Below, in pieces: positions 1 to 10,610 of a stretch of 64,000 nt of DNA. The notes beneath the pieces were generated by a model that ran no database searches, had not been told where the DNA came from, and worked only from the letters and a program-made list of their open reading frames with translations. How positions within the stretch are numbered: position 1 is the stretch's first letter; every line of letters starts with the position of its first letter. The position numbers were made by a program, and so were the translations under genes. The DNA is from Capra hircus. Taxonomy: Eukaryota; Chordata; Mammalia; Artiodactyla; Bovidae. The stretch is from positions 55,603,591 through 55,667,590 of the forward strand of contig NC_030811.1 of NCBI RefSeq assembly GCF_001704415.2, given 5' to 3'.

Positions 1-1332
1 GTATTAAGCAAGTGGCTTCCATTTGCATAAACAATATGGCAAAAAAATTGGACATGTGTGTTCCCCAGATATTATGTGACAAGACACCTGGAGTGAACTA
101 TTTGAACGATCTTCAAGGAAAGAACTGATTTCATGCATATGGGTAAAGAGAGCACATCACAATGGCTTAGAGATAAAAGCTTAAGAGGATTCTTTTCAAC
201 AGATATATGAGGAGGAGTATTTAAAATTCTTACTCCTCAACCTGATTACCCTGCATTTGTTCTTCTTTGAATAACTAAACTATTCAAAGAATAGTTTAGC
301 ATCCAATACAATGTCTGCAGGGAGGTATGGTTCAAAGAGTCTGTGTGCTGTGTGCTAAGTCACTTCAGTCATGCCTCACTCTGTGCGACCGCATGTGCTG
401 CAATCCACCAGGCTCCTCTGTCCATGGGATTTTCCAGGCAAGAATACTGGAGTGGGTTGCCATGCCCTCCTCCAAGGGATCTTCCCAACCCAGGGAGTGA
501 ACCCATGTCTCTTACCTCTAATCTGCATTGGCAAGCAGATTCTTTACCACTAGCGCCTGGGACCCTAACAAAAACTACTCCCTAAAATGTTCATTTTTAG
601 TTTAATATCATGTATATATATAACTAGGAATGAGTCCATGTTAAAACTGAAACAGGAGGATTATATAAAAGGTGAGAATAGTTTTTTCAATCAAATAGTC
701 CAAAGGGGTAATTCGGTAATATAAGTTGAACTTTCAGATTTTAGAAAGACTAGAATGCTATTTATGCAAAGCAAAAGCAGTGCTCATGAAGCCCATTACA
801 ATGTAGGTTCATTCTAGCTGGTTTGGGATTCTAAGTCAAAACTTGCCTTTAAAACATACTCTTGCTGACCAAACTATTATTCTACAGCTACCCACATTCC
901 AGTATGTGGTTCTCCTGACATACTGATAACACTGAACAGATTTCTGTTTACGTTTTTCACAAAAGCAGGAACATATTAAAGGTTAAAAAAAAACTGAAAA
1001 CATGGCACATTTCCCATTTATATTGAATAATTCATTAAGACTTATATTCCAGAATCAACTTTTCAAAAAGTTTAAAATGAAAAATGGAAAGTGGGAAAAG
1101 AAAGAGTATAGAATGCATTTGTAATGGAGAAAGTATGGTGGAAGAGAAGAGATGCAATAATAATTTATAAATTATTGAAAAAGGGATAATAGTACTCTTT
1201 AAATGTAGTGAATGTTTTTGGGGGGCATAAGACTATATTAACAACCACAATTTCAACTTTATGTGTAATTCTAACAAGCTTGCATTAAATTGCACGTTTT
1301 ATGGAAAAACGTAATGGGAATTATGCTCTTAC
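1..1332 (-). other. PDE1C intron downstream of exon 1333-1410 (partial)
   Basis: This intronic sequence continues out of the window. It holds one antisense Bov-tA SINE at 351-566. The rest is AT-rich with no recognisable repeat, RNA gene or coding exon. The next PDE1C exon was not found here. Confidence 0.7.
351..566 (-). mobile_element. Bov-tA SINE, antisense
   Basis: The CTAAGTCACTTCAGTC start, GGATTTTCCAGGCAAGAATA core and the tRNA-like head in reverse (GATTCTTTACCACTAGCGCC) identify a Bov-tA element: a tRNA-Glu-like head fused to a BovB-derived Bov-A unit. It is diverged at the head. Confidence 0.9.
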
Positions 1333-1410
1333 CATCTGTTTTCTTTGAATCATTTCCGACGTCGGATTGATCCTTCTTGCCTGTCTTATTTTTACCATCT
1401 TTCAAGTCAC
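1333..1410 (-). CDS. PDE1C: PDE1C coding exon 13 of 13 in window (C-terminal tail)
   Basis: The exon has 78 nucleotides, phase 1 at both ends. It completes Gly and then reads DLKDGKNKTGKKDQSDVGND followed by SKKTD. The composition is Lys, Asp and Gly, without hydrophobic core, and matches the PDE1C tail. The acceptor is CACTTTCAG and the donor is GTAAGA. The final exon(s), with the stop and 3' UTR of the long isoform, lie below position 1. If the donor were not used, translation would run on through GKSIIPITFFHKTCNLMQAC and stop at 1271-1273 (see findings). Confidence 0.93.
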
Positions 1411-1689
1411 CTGAAAGTGATAAACATGACAAACAGTATATGTATAAAGCCAAGGGGGAAGTTATAAATATCTTTAAACCTGTCAAGATAAAAAAAGGAA
1501 ACAAAGTATTGCATAAATTAAGTCTTGAGGGGTTACATGTCTGAGTGTAAATATCAGGAAATTGGATTAGGTCCTGGAAGTTGGATTATGATCTGGAAAT
1601 CAAGACTAAAAGTTCACGTTAAACAGGATTGTACTTAAGTCAATGATGTTTATTTTCCAAGGCAGGCAGTTAAGCTTTACTGTTAGGCT

Positions 1690-1870
1690 GTGGAGTGAGG
1701 AAAAACCTGGGTTACTCTAAGTTACATCAATTAATAGCTACTGTTGAACTTCTATGTGCTTTTCCTTAGCTACAAAATGGGGATAATAATGCCTACTTTA
1801 TAGATATAAGGACAAATGCATTTAGGTATTGAATGTGCTGTCTTGCACTTCACTCAATGATGGCTGTTAT
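1690..1870 (+). repeat. MIR relic
   Basis: The wording CTACAAAATGGGGATAATAA, preceded by a 'cctgggtt' type segment, matches the MIR core and tail in sense orientation. It is heavily diverged. Confidence 0.5.
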
Positions 1871-2234
1871 TCCAAAACAGAGCTGCAAAGTGGTACTTTA
1901 ATGAGTTTGCTGAAGTGTAATATACAAAAGTTAAAAACACTATGCACACAAATGTAGAGTGAATGCATGTCAAAAGTTTATTTAGTTCATTTACGAGGGA
2001 ACCAGGAAGATAATAAGGAAATAGCTATTTCCGGGTGTTTTAGAAATACATTAAAATAAGATTACGAGGTTAGAGACCAAACTGGTTATGTCCTACAGAG
2101 CAAAAAAACTGTTAATTCTTGGGGTTATCATCCCTAGCAGGCAAAAATCTACAAGTTCTCATGGAATGTCACAGTACCTAGGCTTGAGTCAAGTAGTAAA
2201 TGATGAAGCTAAACATAGTCATGTTCTTCCAAAA

Positions 2235-2440
2235 CAAGGAGTCAGCAAATCATGAGCCAGTCTGGCCCGTTATAATTTCTGGATGTAAAGTTTTATTGGA
2301 ACCTAGCCACACCCATTCATTTACATATAGTCTATAGTTGCTTTTCAGCTGCAGCGGTAGAGTTGAATAGTTACAACAGAGATACACAAAGCCAGGAGTA
2401 TTTACTATCTGGGCCCACACAGAAAATGTTTGCTGCCCAA
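2235..2440 (+). repeat. Ancient non-autonomous DNA transposon relic, copy 1 (hAT-like)
   Basis: The pieces AAGTTTTATTGGAACCTAGC, CCATTCATTTACATATAGTC and ATTTACTATCTGGGCCCACA belong to a common mammal-wide repeat of about 200-300 bases. I recall it as a MER/hAT-type fossil but not its exact subfamily name. The same family recurs at 4560-4862. Confidence 0.55.
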
Positions 2441-2714
2441 GATAGTTAAACAATCCTTGGGCAGATTTGTTTGAAAATCTGCCTTTCTAGCATTGAAAGG
2501 ACATGGCAACATTTTTCTCAAATTTACTCTCAAGTTTCAGGTATTTTTCTTACAAATCATACTGATGGCAGCTTTCTTTCTAGCCTGCATAAAATCAAGA
2601 ATAGGTTACTACTGAATTACTGGCATTGTTTAAGCAAAAAGACCCTAATAATTATTGCATCCAGGAAGAGGGCGGAATAAGGCCCATGGTAGGAGGGCTA
2701 CATTTACCCTTTCT

Positions 2715-2830
2715 ACTTTCTTTGTGCCAGGCAGTATGCTAAATGCTTTGCGTGCATCATTTCACTAAATTTCAGCAATCCCATTATGAAGGTACTATTA
2801 TTGAAAGTAGACAAATTCATCAAAGATTCA
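2715..2830 (-). repeat. MIR relic, antisense
   Basis: GTGCCAGGCAGTATGCTAAA followed by CATTATGAAGGTACTATTAT is typical reverse-strand MIR wording. Confidence 0.4.
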
Positions 2831-3391
2831 TCCACTAAGTGATCAATATGCTGAATAATAAGTCACCAAATGATTGAGGATGTCTTCCAAATTTGAATTT
2901 TGCCTTGAGTTCACTGCAGGTTCACACACTGGTTAGGCCAACTGTGTTGAGCTGCAATGGGCTGCCCGCCTTCATGTGTTTCACACACTATCAGGCCCCA
3001 TCTCTCACAAACTTTGCTGAAGTATCTCCCTCTGCAGCAAAACTGCTCCTGTTGGCCACTTTAGATTTGGTTTAAACCACTGATCTGACAAATGACCAAC
3101 TGACCATTTTGCTTAAATACTAAATAGACTAATGGAGAATGGACGTGAGACTTGTATCAACATCTAAATTTTATAGCTATGGAACCTGAAGCACAAGTAA
3201 AGTAATTGACCATAACATATACATGTGGGTCTGATTTTAGAGGCCAAGTTCTCAAGTACTGTATTTTGCAACTTCCCTAAGAAGCTTAAGTTCTAGATTT
3301 CAGACTTCCATTTACTGTTGCCATTTCTAAATGCCTTTGGTCTACTCATTTATAAAGAAATGGTTATGAAAGGCTAATTCAAGATGAATTC

Positions 3392-3436
3392 AAGGATAAT
3401 TCAAGATAATTATCTAAGGATAATTCAAGATAATTA
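3392..3436. repeat. Short tandem duplication, 21-base unit
   Basis: The unit AAGGATAATTCAAGATAATT(A) occurs at 3392-3412 and again at 3416-3436 (period 24), with a partial third copy just upstream. A second duplicated word, GCAATACA...TAAGTAGTTTT, follows to about 3485. Confidence 0.85.
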
Positions 3437-4559
3437 GGTTGCAATACATTCTAAGTAGTTTTGCAATACAAAATAAGTAGTTTTAATGGAATGTGACAAA
3501 TTCTAAGCTTGGGGGAAGGGGAGCCAACTCTGGCCAAAGTGCGAGCAGGAGTCTTAGTGCAGCCCATGGTTACCACCACCACCAGTGGCCAAAATAGATG
3601 GATTCCTTTGGCGACCCATGGAACAGTCCAAGCACTGGCTTTTCCCTGTTTTAAGGATGCCAGAAATGAACTCAAGGATGATCTTGAGCCTTGTAGTCAA
3701 ACCAATTCCCTGTAGAAAAATGCTCTTTCTTTCCTCAAGGAGCCTTCATACCCCTCAAGCCCAATACTTTAAGCTTTCAGGGTTGCCCTGCATTGGAGCT
3801 TTACCCACAGTTGCAGCAAAGCCAGGAAGTCAGCAGGAGAGGTTAGGTGTGCTGGATGCTGGCCAGCAGCCCATGGCAGCCTGCCTTCTCCTCAGTCAGG
3901 GTTGGGGAGGCTGAGAGGGAAAGTGCCTTGATGGAGACCAAAGCTTAGGGGCTCCCATGATTGCTGATAGGGGCTCAAACCTCTAGAACCCCAATGAGCC
4001 AATGTCCTTCAGCTCTATCCTAAAAGCATCTTGGGCGGCCACAAAGAAGGGTGCCAGGAAAGTGACATATGTTTGTCTGACGATGTTCCTTGAACAGAAT
4101 CCATTAGGAATTTCCCATGGGTTAAAAATGGACTAACGGCTGATATGAGCTGTTATTCAATAAACAAGGGGAAACAAAAGAGCCTTTCTGTGCAGTTACA
4201 AATCATTTTAATTAGGCTGCTGCAACCCGGTCCCGAACCACCATCAGCCTTTCTTATTATTGCTCAAAATTGATTTCTTTTCCCACCTCTCATTTAACAC
4301 TTAATTGTTAAGGGAAATGGCAGACCAGTGCTTACTTTGGGAAGTAAACACAGTTGTGAATCAACCCAGCCTAGTTGAAAATTTGGACTCCTATTTGTGC
4401 CTTTCAGGCTCTCCCCCTAACTATCTTCAAAATATTGATAAATTATTGTCACCTCTGCCCTCTCTGGGTATTAATTTATACCTGTCTCATAGAATGTATA
4501 ACCTCCTTTGTGACCAGCATATTTGTATTCATTGGTTTCATTTCCTGATCATATAACTA

Positions 4560-4862
4560 TGGCCCAGGGGCCAAACCTGACCCCATTGCCTGGTTGTATA
4601 TGGCCCATGACCTAAGAACAGTTTTTGTATTATTAAATGGTTGATAAAAAAGAGAAGATTATTTAATGTTATGTGAGAATCTAAATTTTCATAAATAAAG
4701 TTTTATTGCAACACAGCCATTCTCATTTGTTTACATGTTATCTGCAGTTGCTTTTGTGCTAAAACAGGTCTCTGTTAAATAGTTGCAACAGAGACCAAAT
4801 GGCAGCAACGCATAACATTTACTATCTGATCCTTTATAGAAAGAGTATGCCAACCCCTGGAA
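4560..4862 (+). repeat. Ancient non-autonomous DNA transposon relic, copy 2 (hAT-like)
   Basis: This is a longer copy of the family at 2235-2440. It has GGCCCAGGGGCCAAACCTGA at one end, ATAAAGTTTTATTGCAACAC in the middle and TATGCCAACCCCTGG at the other end. The two ends look like imperfect inverted termini. Confidence 0.6.
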
Positions 4863-5024
4863 GAAGTAGATTATAAACATTTTGTGGACAAGAGTTGAGT
4901 CTCAATGTTCTTCTGATTTCCCACTCTTCCCAACAGCGCTGAACCTCTCAAATGGGGTCATGCTGGTGAAAGAAGATAGAATTTGGATCCACATTATTCC
5001 GGAATTTGGCCTAAAATCTCTACT

Positions 5025-5130
5025 GAATGTTTTCTTGGGCTTAAGCAAGTGATTTAACCTCTCTAAGTCTTAGTTTCCTCATCTACAAAATGGAAATGAG
5101 TGTATCTACCTCATACAGTTGTTAGGATTT
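5025..5130 (+). repeat. MIR relic, cut by an L1 insertion
   Basis: GTTTCCTCATCTACAAAATG with CTCATACAGTTGTTAGGATT is sense MIR. It stops abruptly at the T-run of the L1 at 5131, and MIR-like wording (ATTTAATGTGTATAAAAT) resumes near 5556. Confidence 0.6.
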
Positions 5131-5555
5131 TATTTTTATTTTTTTTAATTTTTATTTTTACTTTATTTTACTTTACAATACTGTATTGGTTTTGCCATAC
5201 ATTGACATGACTCAGCCACGGGTATACATGAGTTCCCAAACATGAATCCCCCCTCCCACCTCCCACCCCGTATCAACTCTCTGGATCATCCCCGTGCACC
5301 AGCCCCAAGCATCCTGTATCCTGCATTGAACATAGACTGGCGATTCATTTCTTACATGATAGTATACATGTTTCAATGCCATTCTCCCAAATCATCCCAC
5401 CCTCTCCCTCTCCCTCAGAGTCCAAAAGTCTGCTCTACACATCTGTGTCTCTTTTGCTGTCTCACATACAGGGTCATAATTACCATCTTTCTAAATTCCA
5501 TATATATGTGTTAGTATGCTGTATTGGCGTTTTTCTTTCTGGCTTACTTGAATGA
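5131..5555 (-). mobile_element. Ruminant L1 3' end, antisense
   Basis: It starts with a T-rich tract (reverse poly(A)), then GTATTGGTTTTGCCATACAT, the CCCCCTCCCACCTCCCACCC stretch, GCACCAGCCCCAAGCATCCT and TTTCTTTCTGGCTTACTTGA. This is the familiar 3' UTR of bovine L1 in reverse. It is 5' truncated and has no coding capacity. Confidence 0.85.
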
Positions 5556-6064
5556 TTTAATGTGTATAAAATCCCACCTATAATGTCTGCATAATAATGA
5601 ATTTTTTTTTTAGTTAAGGAAAAGGCATTTTAAACCCACATTCCTAATAGGAAAAAAAGTAGAGAAGAAACATATCTTGCCTTTCTCACAGCCCTTATGT
5701 ACTCCTCCTTTGGGAAGGAGATGCTTATCTAAAAGGAAGAGTTGAATATGCATGGTTCAGCCCAGCCAATTACCATCCAGCCCTCAACCCCCTTTGAGAT
5801 GTGTTTTCCACAAGACACACCCCTTTTCTGTTACTGCAGAAACAGCCTGCTCCAGTGGAGTAATGGGTTGAGACCTGAGCCCATCTGCTCTGCTGGTGTC
5901 TGGTGGGCTAAGCCTAGTTTAGGCCATATGTGAGAAGCCCATGCTCAGCAGACCAACTCTATGTTTTTCACTATATTCGGACCACTTTTTGATTCTTGTA
6001 TCTCTCTCCCTCAGTTGTTAATTCCTTGGGAGGGGAAGAAAGGAGTGTTTTATATTGCTCTCTA

Positions 6065-6272
6065 GGGCTTTCCAGGTGGCCCAGATGGTAAAGAATCTGC
6101 CAACAATGCAGGAGATCTAGGTTCAATCCCTAGGTCAGGAAGATGCCCTGGAGAAGGAAATGGCAACCCACTCCAGTGTTCTTGCCTGAAGAATCCCATG
6201 GACAGAGGAGACTGGCGAGCTGTAGTCCATGAGCTACAAAGAGTTGAACACAACCGAGTATGCATGCACTAA
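6065..6272 (+). mobile_element. Bov-tA SINE
   Basis: It has a GGGCTTTCCAGGTGGCCCAG head, GGTAAAGAATCTGCCAACAA, then the Bov-A part GGAAATGGCAACCCACTCCA and an AGAGTTGAACACAACCGAGT tail. Confidence 0.93.
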
Positions 6273-6763
6273 AACTTCAACAGTTCTATTATAAATTCTT
6301 ATTAAATTGAATATATTTGCCAGACTATGATACTTGAATACAGAGTCAACTAGTTATGAGCAGGCTCCAGAACCTGGCTGCTAACAGGCTGGGCAAGTCA
6401 AACGATGGCCTCCCTTGCTTCCTGGAGTGCTCTTGGGGCTTACCTGAAGGAATTTATGCAAAGCTCTTGAGGCATGATATGAGCTATTAGCATTATTTTA
6501 TGTATTAAAACATTGTTTTCTGATTCTACATGTTAATATGTCAGTTGCAAAAATACCTGGGGAGTGTTACGCTAAGCACTTTCGACATACTTCTCAATTA
6601 CCTGAGCGGCGTAGTGTCATAGCTAGATCATTCAGAGATCACCTGGATCTACCAGGTAGATAAGACAGTGAATATGTAAAGAGAGAATTTATTTATTTAC
6701 TAAAAATTTTTTTTTTAAGTATGGTCTTTATAATTTATGTTTTGGCTGAGCTGTGCAGCTTGC

Positions 6764-6975
6764 AGGCTTCCTAGGGGGCTCAGTGGTAAAGAACCCACCT
6801 GCCAGTGCAGGAGACACAGGAGACACAGGTTTAATGCCTGGGTTGGGAAAATCTCCTGGAGGAGGAAATGGCAAGCCACTCCAGTATTCTTGCCTGAAAA
6901 ATTCCCATGGACAGAGCAGCACTGTGGGCTACAGTGTATAGGGTCACGAAGATGGGACAGGACTAAACACAAGCA
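6764..6975 (+). mobile_element. Bov-tA SINE
   Basis: The head contains GGGGGCTCAGTGGTAAAGAA, with an internal duplication GGAGACACAGGAGACACAGG. The Bov-A body is GAGGAAATGGCAAGCCACTC. It is a diverged copy. Confidence 0.9.
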
Positions 6976-6999
6976 CAGCTGACTCACAGTGTAGCCTGT

Positions 7000-7092
7000 A
7001 GGATCTTAGTTCCCCAACCAGGGACCAAACCTGGACCCCCTGCAGTAGAAGCACTGAGTCCCGACACTCCTAAACTGCCACAGAATTCCCAA
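7000..7092 (-). mobile_element. CHR-2 type SINE fragment, antisense
   Basis: GGATCTTAGTTCCCCAACCA and GGGACCAAACCTGGACCCCC, followed by a 'gcactgagtc' segment, match the reverse of the cetartiodactyl CHR-2 tRNA-Glu SINE. Confidence 0.75.
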
Positions 7093-7199
7093 GAGAGAAC
7101 TGAAAACAGCATCTGGTATATAATCAATAAATGCTAGTTGTTTTGTTGTTTTTGCTATCATTATTACTGTTGGAAGCTCACAAGGGGCCCAGGCTGTGA

Positions 7200-7300
7200 G
7201 CAACTATTATTATGCACATTTTACAGAGACAGTGGCCAAGACCAGAAAAAGTGAGAGGCAGAGCTGTAACTTGAACCCAGGTCTGTTGGACTGCCGAACA
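7200..7300 (-). repeat. MIR relic, antisense
   Basis: GCACATTTTACAGAGACAGT and AACTTGAACCCAGGTCTGTT are the reverse of the MIR core. Confidence 0.55.
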
Positions 7301-7329
7301 ACCTCACCACAAGCTGGCACTTGTAAGCT

Positions 7330-7515
7330 CCAGTGACTCTGAACTTCCTGCTCTTCCCTTAAACAAGGTAACCAATTCCATGCCCCTGTGCCTTAGCTCA
7401 TCTTATTCTCTATGGCTGAGAAGTCCCTGTGTTCCCCCAAATTTTTGCATTTAAAATTCAGGTTAGACATCACCTCTTCTTAAAGTTTTCTTTGACATTT
7501 ACTACATCTTGCAAT
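7330..7515 (+). repeat. L2-like relic
   Basis: The wording 'attcaggttagacatcacctcttctt' resembles the late part of L2 (a passage about 250 bases from its 3' end). It is strongly diverged. Confidence 0.35.
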
Positions 7516-7759
7516 CTCCAGACTGAACAGACCTTACACAGACATGAGTCCTGGCCCTCCCTGGGGAAGATACATACAGAAAACTGCCTTTCCATTCATC
7601 CATTCTGACGCTAAGCACTCAGAAATTGTACTGGGATTGCTAATACAGATTTCCCCTTTAGAAAGCAGCCATTTGCCAGAGTCTCCAGTGCAGCTGGGCA
7701 GGGCCCAAAGGTATAAATCTCCCCAGAGACAATGGCCCAAGCAAACTTCTGGCTGCCTT

Positions 7760-7794
7760 TGATGGGATCCTGATGGGATCCTGATCGGATCCAC
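7760..7794. repeat. Short tandem repeat, GATGGGATCCT units
   Basis: Three consecutive units of about 11 bases read GATGGGATCCT, GATGGGATCCT and GATCGGATCC. Confidence 0.9.
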
Positions 7795-7943
7795 AGCTCA
7801 GGGAGGTGCGATCAGCAGCAGCTGAGATGGCCAGGCAGTCCTGCTCTGTGAGCTGTCCTTGCAGGGGCAGTTCTTTGCCAGCGTCCATTCATCATATCAT
7901 TAACACCCTGAAAAGAGCCTTTCACCAGCACGATTCTACTCAC

Positions 7944-8174
7944 CATTCTGCTGCTTTTCTCCTGATGACTTCTCAGTTTTGGAATTTTTCCCATGAGGGT
8001 TGTTGCTTTTATTTGTTCGGGTTCCGTCGACTTGATTCTTAGCTTCCCCAGATGTCTTTTTCTCAGCTTTGCCAGATGCGCCTTCTTCAGCTTGGCTTTT
8101 GGCTTGCATTTCCTTTTGCTTCTCCTCTGCAGCCAGGCGAGCCTTTTCTTCCGCTTCCTTCTTGGCTTTCTCCT
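7944..8174 (-). CDS. PDE1C: PDE1C coding exon 12 of 13 in window (Lys/Glu-rich tail)
   Basis: The exon has 231 nucleotides and encodes the charged C-terminal extension specific to PDE1C. The first 35 residues, beginning EEKAKKEAEEKARLAAEEKQ, are almost pure Lys, Glu, Ala and Arg and should form a long single helix or coiled coil (inference from composition). Later it reads GASGKAEKKTSGEAKNQV, then a Ser/Asn/Lys-rich region and KSSGEKQQN. The acceptor is GGATGCAG, with its pyrimidines set further back, and the donor is GTGAGT. Both ends are phase 1. It differs from the recalled human sequence at a few positions (for example KQKEMQ for QQKEME). The longer minus-strand frame at 7812-8267 and the plus-strand frames here are shadows in other frames. 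Confidence 0.95.
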
Positions 8175-8499
8175 CTGCATCCGGGACAAGTTAGGAAAGG
8201 TAGAGAAAAGGTAAGAAGTCATGCCACTAGGAGAATTGTCTCTTTGAACAAAAGCAAGAGTTTGCACTGGGAGTTAGTGCACTAAAATGACCTAAGGTGT
8301 TTACCAAATGTTTGGAATATAATTTTGATTAATTCAAGTCAGATTGGTACATATATTCAGGAAACCTGTAAAATCAGTTCAATGGTGATGTCACTTCCCA
8401 AAACAGTATGTTAGAAGAAGGGGCAGGGAGAAAGTAATAATAAGGATAATAATAGTTAATAAACCAATACTGTAACTGGCATTATTAATATTACTATTA

Positions 8500-8720
8500 T
8501 CATCAATAAGTTCTTCTGAATGCATCCTCAGTGTCAGGTATTATACTAAGTGCTTCTTAAGGATTACTTCCTCTCATTCTCAACCTTATATGGTATACAC
8601 TATTATCATAACCCTATTTTTCAAAAGTGGAATCAAGGCTCAGAGACATGACAAAGCTCTTCTACAGCCTCACTGAATGTAAAAATTGAAGCTTCATGTA
8701 CATTTGCTTAGGATCTGGAG
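8500..8720 (-). repeat. MIR relic, antisense
   Basis: GTGTCAGGTATTATACTAAG, TATGGTATACACTATTATCA and GGAATCAAGGCTCAGAGACA follow the order of reverse MIR. Confidence 0.5.
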
Positions 8721-9039
8721 TTTAAACATAAAAAAAGTGATTACAAAACAAAAAGACTTGGAAAAAACCACCACTGGAATCATATAGTTTCAGGCTACTG
8801 TCTATGAATTTAAGTGGGAAGAGAGTAATGAAGCCTCACAAAAATTCATGGTCTCCAAAACTGGTCTCCAAACAAGATGAGAGGTGGCCTTGAGTATGGC
8901 CAGGGATCCTGATCTGTGTCTTCCTCTTTAATGAGAGGATATCAGTCTTATTTACAATTTGGTTGATTGAAAGGGTCTGGCTCTATGTTTAACCAAACAC
9001 ATAGGGTAACTGCCTATCATCAAAGATTTATGAAAAACT

Positions 9040-9230
9040 TGATACATTCATTCAATTAATATTTATTGAGCAACTACAGTGTCAAACACCATTTTAGGCA
9101 CCGGGAATACAGTAGTGAGCAAGAAGACTTAAGGAGTAGAAAAGACAATAATTAAACTACTTTAGTAAGAGGTTAGTGACAGGTGATGTGGTCAAGTGAT
9201 GAAGGACATGTAAGGCTGGAGGCAATGAAG
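9040..9230 (-). repeat. L2 3'-end relic, antisense
   Basis: ATTCAATTAATATTTATTGA followed by CCGGGAATACAGTAGTGAGC is the reverse of the L2 3' end region. Confidence 0.45.
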
Positions 9231-9973
9231 TGAAGCTTGGTTGTAGGAAGTAACCTACAGAGACCAATGGAAGATACCTAACAAAGGCCAGTTCTCCTTT
9301 AGGGTCTAGAGACTTCACTGTCCAGCATTCAAATCATTCAAAAGGTTTCACCTCTACTCTGAAAGACTAATTGCAGTTTGTTTTCTCTAAATGTGTTAAA
9401 AATATCCCACTCCTCATAACCAGGGGTCCTCTTTATTTCTCCTGGTTAGTCTTGGTCCTGAAAACATCTGGCTTTCATAGATGACAAGAGAGGTTTTTAA
9501 TCTAATGGGCACCAGAGTCATTATCCATGTGATTGTGTTTCCCTTTGCTTCAGCTGCTAAAGGGCACAAAGCTCAGATTTGGTTTCAGGTTCACATGTTC
9601 ACAGGGCTTTATGGCATTATACTTCATGCATGTCTATGATCTCTGGCTTCATTTTACTCTTCTTGCCCTTACATTTGCCTGGCTCAGATGTCCTCCTTAA
9701 TACATTATCAAGTTTTCATTCATCTTTTCACTGATTCATCCATCCACCCGTTCACTCACCCAAACCAATGCACTGGCCTCATCTCAGACAAATTAAATCG
9801 GACTCTGGAGGGAGAGTGGCAAGAACAGGACATTTTTAATGCTCTCCAGATGATCTAACACACAATTGGGATTGACAAGCATTGGTTTAAATTTTAAATG
9901 TATGCAATTCATTGTTTCATGACATTCTACTTCCCAACAGGATGTATTCATAATTTACAATGTAAAGATAAGG

Positions 9974-10280
9974 AGGGCTTCCCTGGTGGCTCAGTGGTAA
10001 AGTAGGCACCTGCCAATGCAGGAGACACGAATTCAACCCCTGGTCTGGGAAAATCCCCAATGCCATGGAGGAGCTAAGCCCGTGCACCACAACTATTGAG
10101 ACTGTGCTCCCGAGTCTGGGAGCCGCAACTACTGAGCGGGTGCCACCACCAGGGAAGCCACATGCCCTGGAGCCTGTGCTCTGTAGCAAGAAAAGCCACC
10201 GCAATAAGCAGCCCATGCACCACAACCAGAGGGTGGCCTATGCAACAACGAAGACCCAGCACAGCCAAAAATAAATAAAC
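9974..10280 (+). mobile_element. CHR-type SINE (tRNA-Glu derived), full length
   Basis: The head is GAGGGCTTCCCTGGTGGCTC, followed by GGTCTGGGAAAATCCCCAAT, then repeated 'gcaccacaactattgag' and 'gcctgtgctctgtagcaag' segments and an A-rich tail AAAAATAAATAAAC. The structure differs from Bov-tA because the body is not Bov-A. A second copy is at 18209-18564. Confidence 0.8.
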
Positions 10281-10484
10281 TAATTGAATTATGTTTAAAA
10301 AGGTAAGGAAAACTTTCTTTACCAAAATCACATAATTATGTGCATATGTGGTAGGTCTTCTGATTTCTACAGAAAGGTGCAACTAGAGAGTAAAAGAATA
10401 CCCTTGCAGAAGAAGAGAGGGAAATGGCATCGTCAGTAGGCTCAGGCCCAAAATGGCTCCTCTCATGTTCATCCAGTCTTCCTC

Positions 10485-10610
10485 TCATGCTTCTGTAGTA
10501 TCCCAAGAACACAGGTCAAATGTCACCTCCACCACTGAACCCCCAGCGCTTGGTATCGTATCTGTCACCTAGCAGATGCTCATGAAGTACTTGATTTCCA
10601 CATGAAATGT
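10485..10610 (+). repeat. L2-like relic
   Basis: CAGGTCAAATGTCACCTCCA and 'gcttggtatcgtatctgtcacctagcagatgctcatgaagta' are in the order of the L2 3' end. It is weakly conserved. Confidence 0.4.

Larger units (their letters stand above)
1411..7943 (-). other. PDE1C intron, 6.5 kb
   Basis: The intron is filled with old and young repeats listed separately: MIR pieces, two copies of one ancient hAT-like element, an L1 3' end inserted in a MIR, two Bov-tA, one CHR-2 and an L2-like piece. Unassigned stretches are about 1871-2234, 2830-4559 (including a GC-richer part at 3500-4120) and 7516-7943. The last contains a short tandem GATGGGATCCT-like repeat at 7760-7794. Confidence 0.7.

Noticed and set aside
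343..585. Open frames over SINEs (also 6062-6265, 11968-12237, 30131-30514, 57250-57522, 58144-58584 and others)
   Set aside because: They are translations of Bov-tA or Bov-A repeats. The same peptide words (such as SRQEYWSGLP) recur at every copy in the window.
6065..6120. tRNA gene-like heads with B-box words (GGTTCRATCCC) in Bov-tA copies
   Set aside because: These are tRNA-derived SINE heads. They lack a complete cloverleaf and continue directly into Bov-A sequence.
7812..8267. 151-codon minus-strand frame over exon 7944-8174
   Set aside because: It uses another frame than the exon's own K/E-rich frame, crosses both splice sites and has no known homologue that I recognise.
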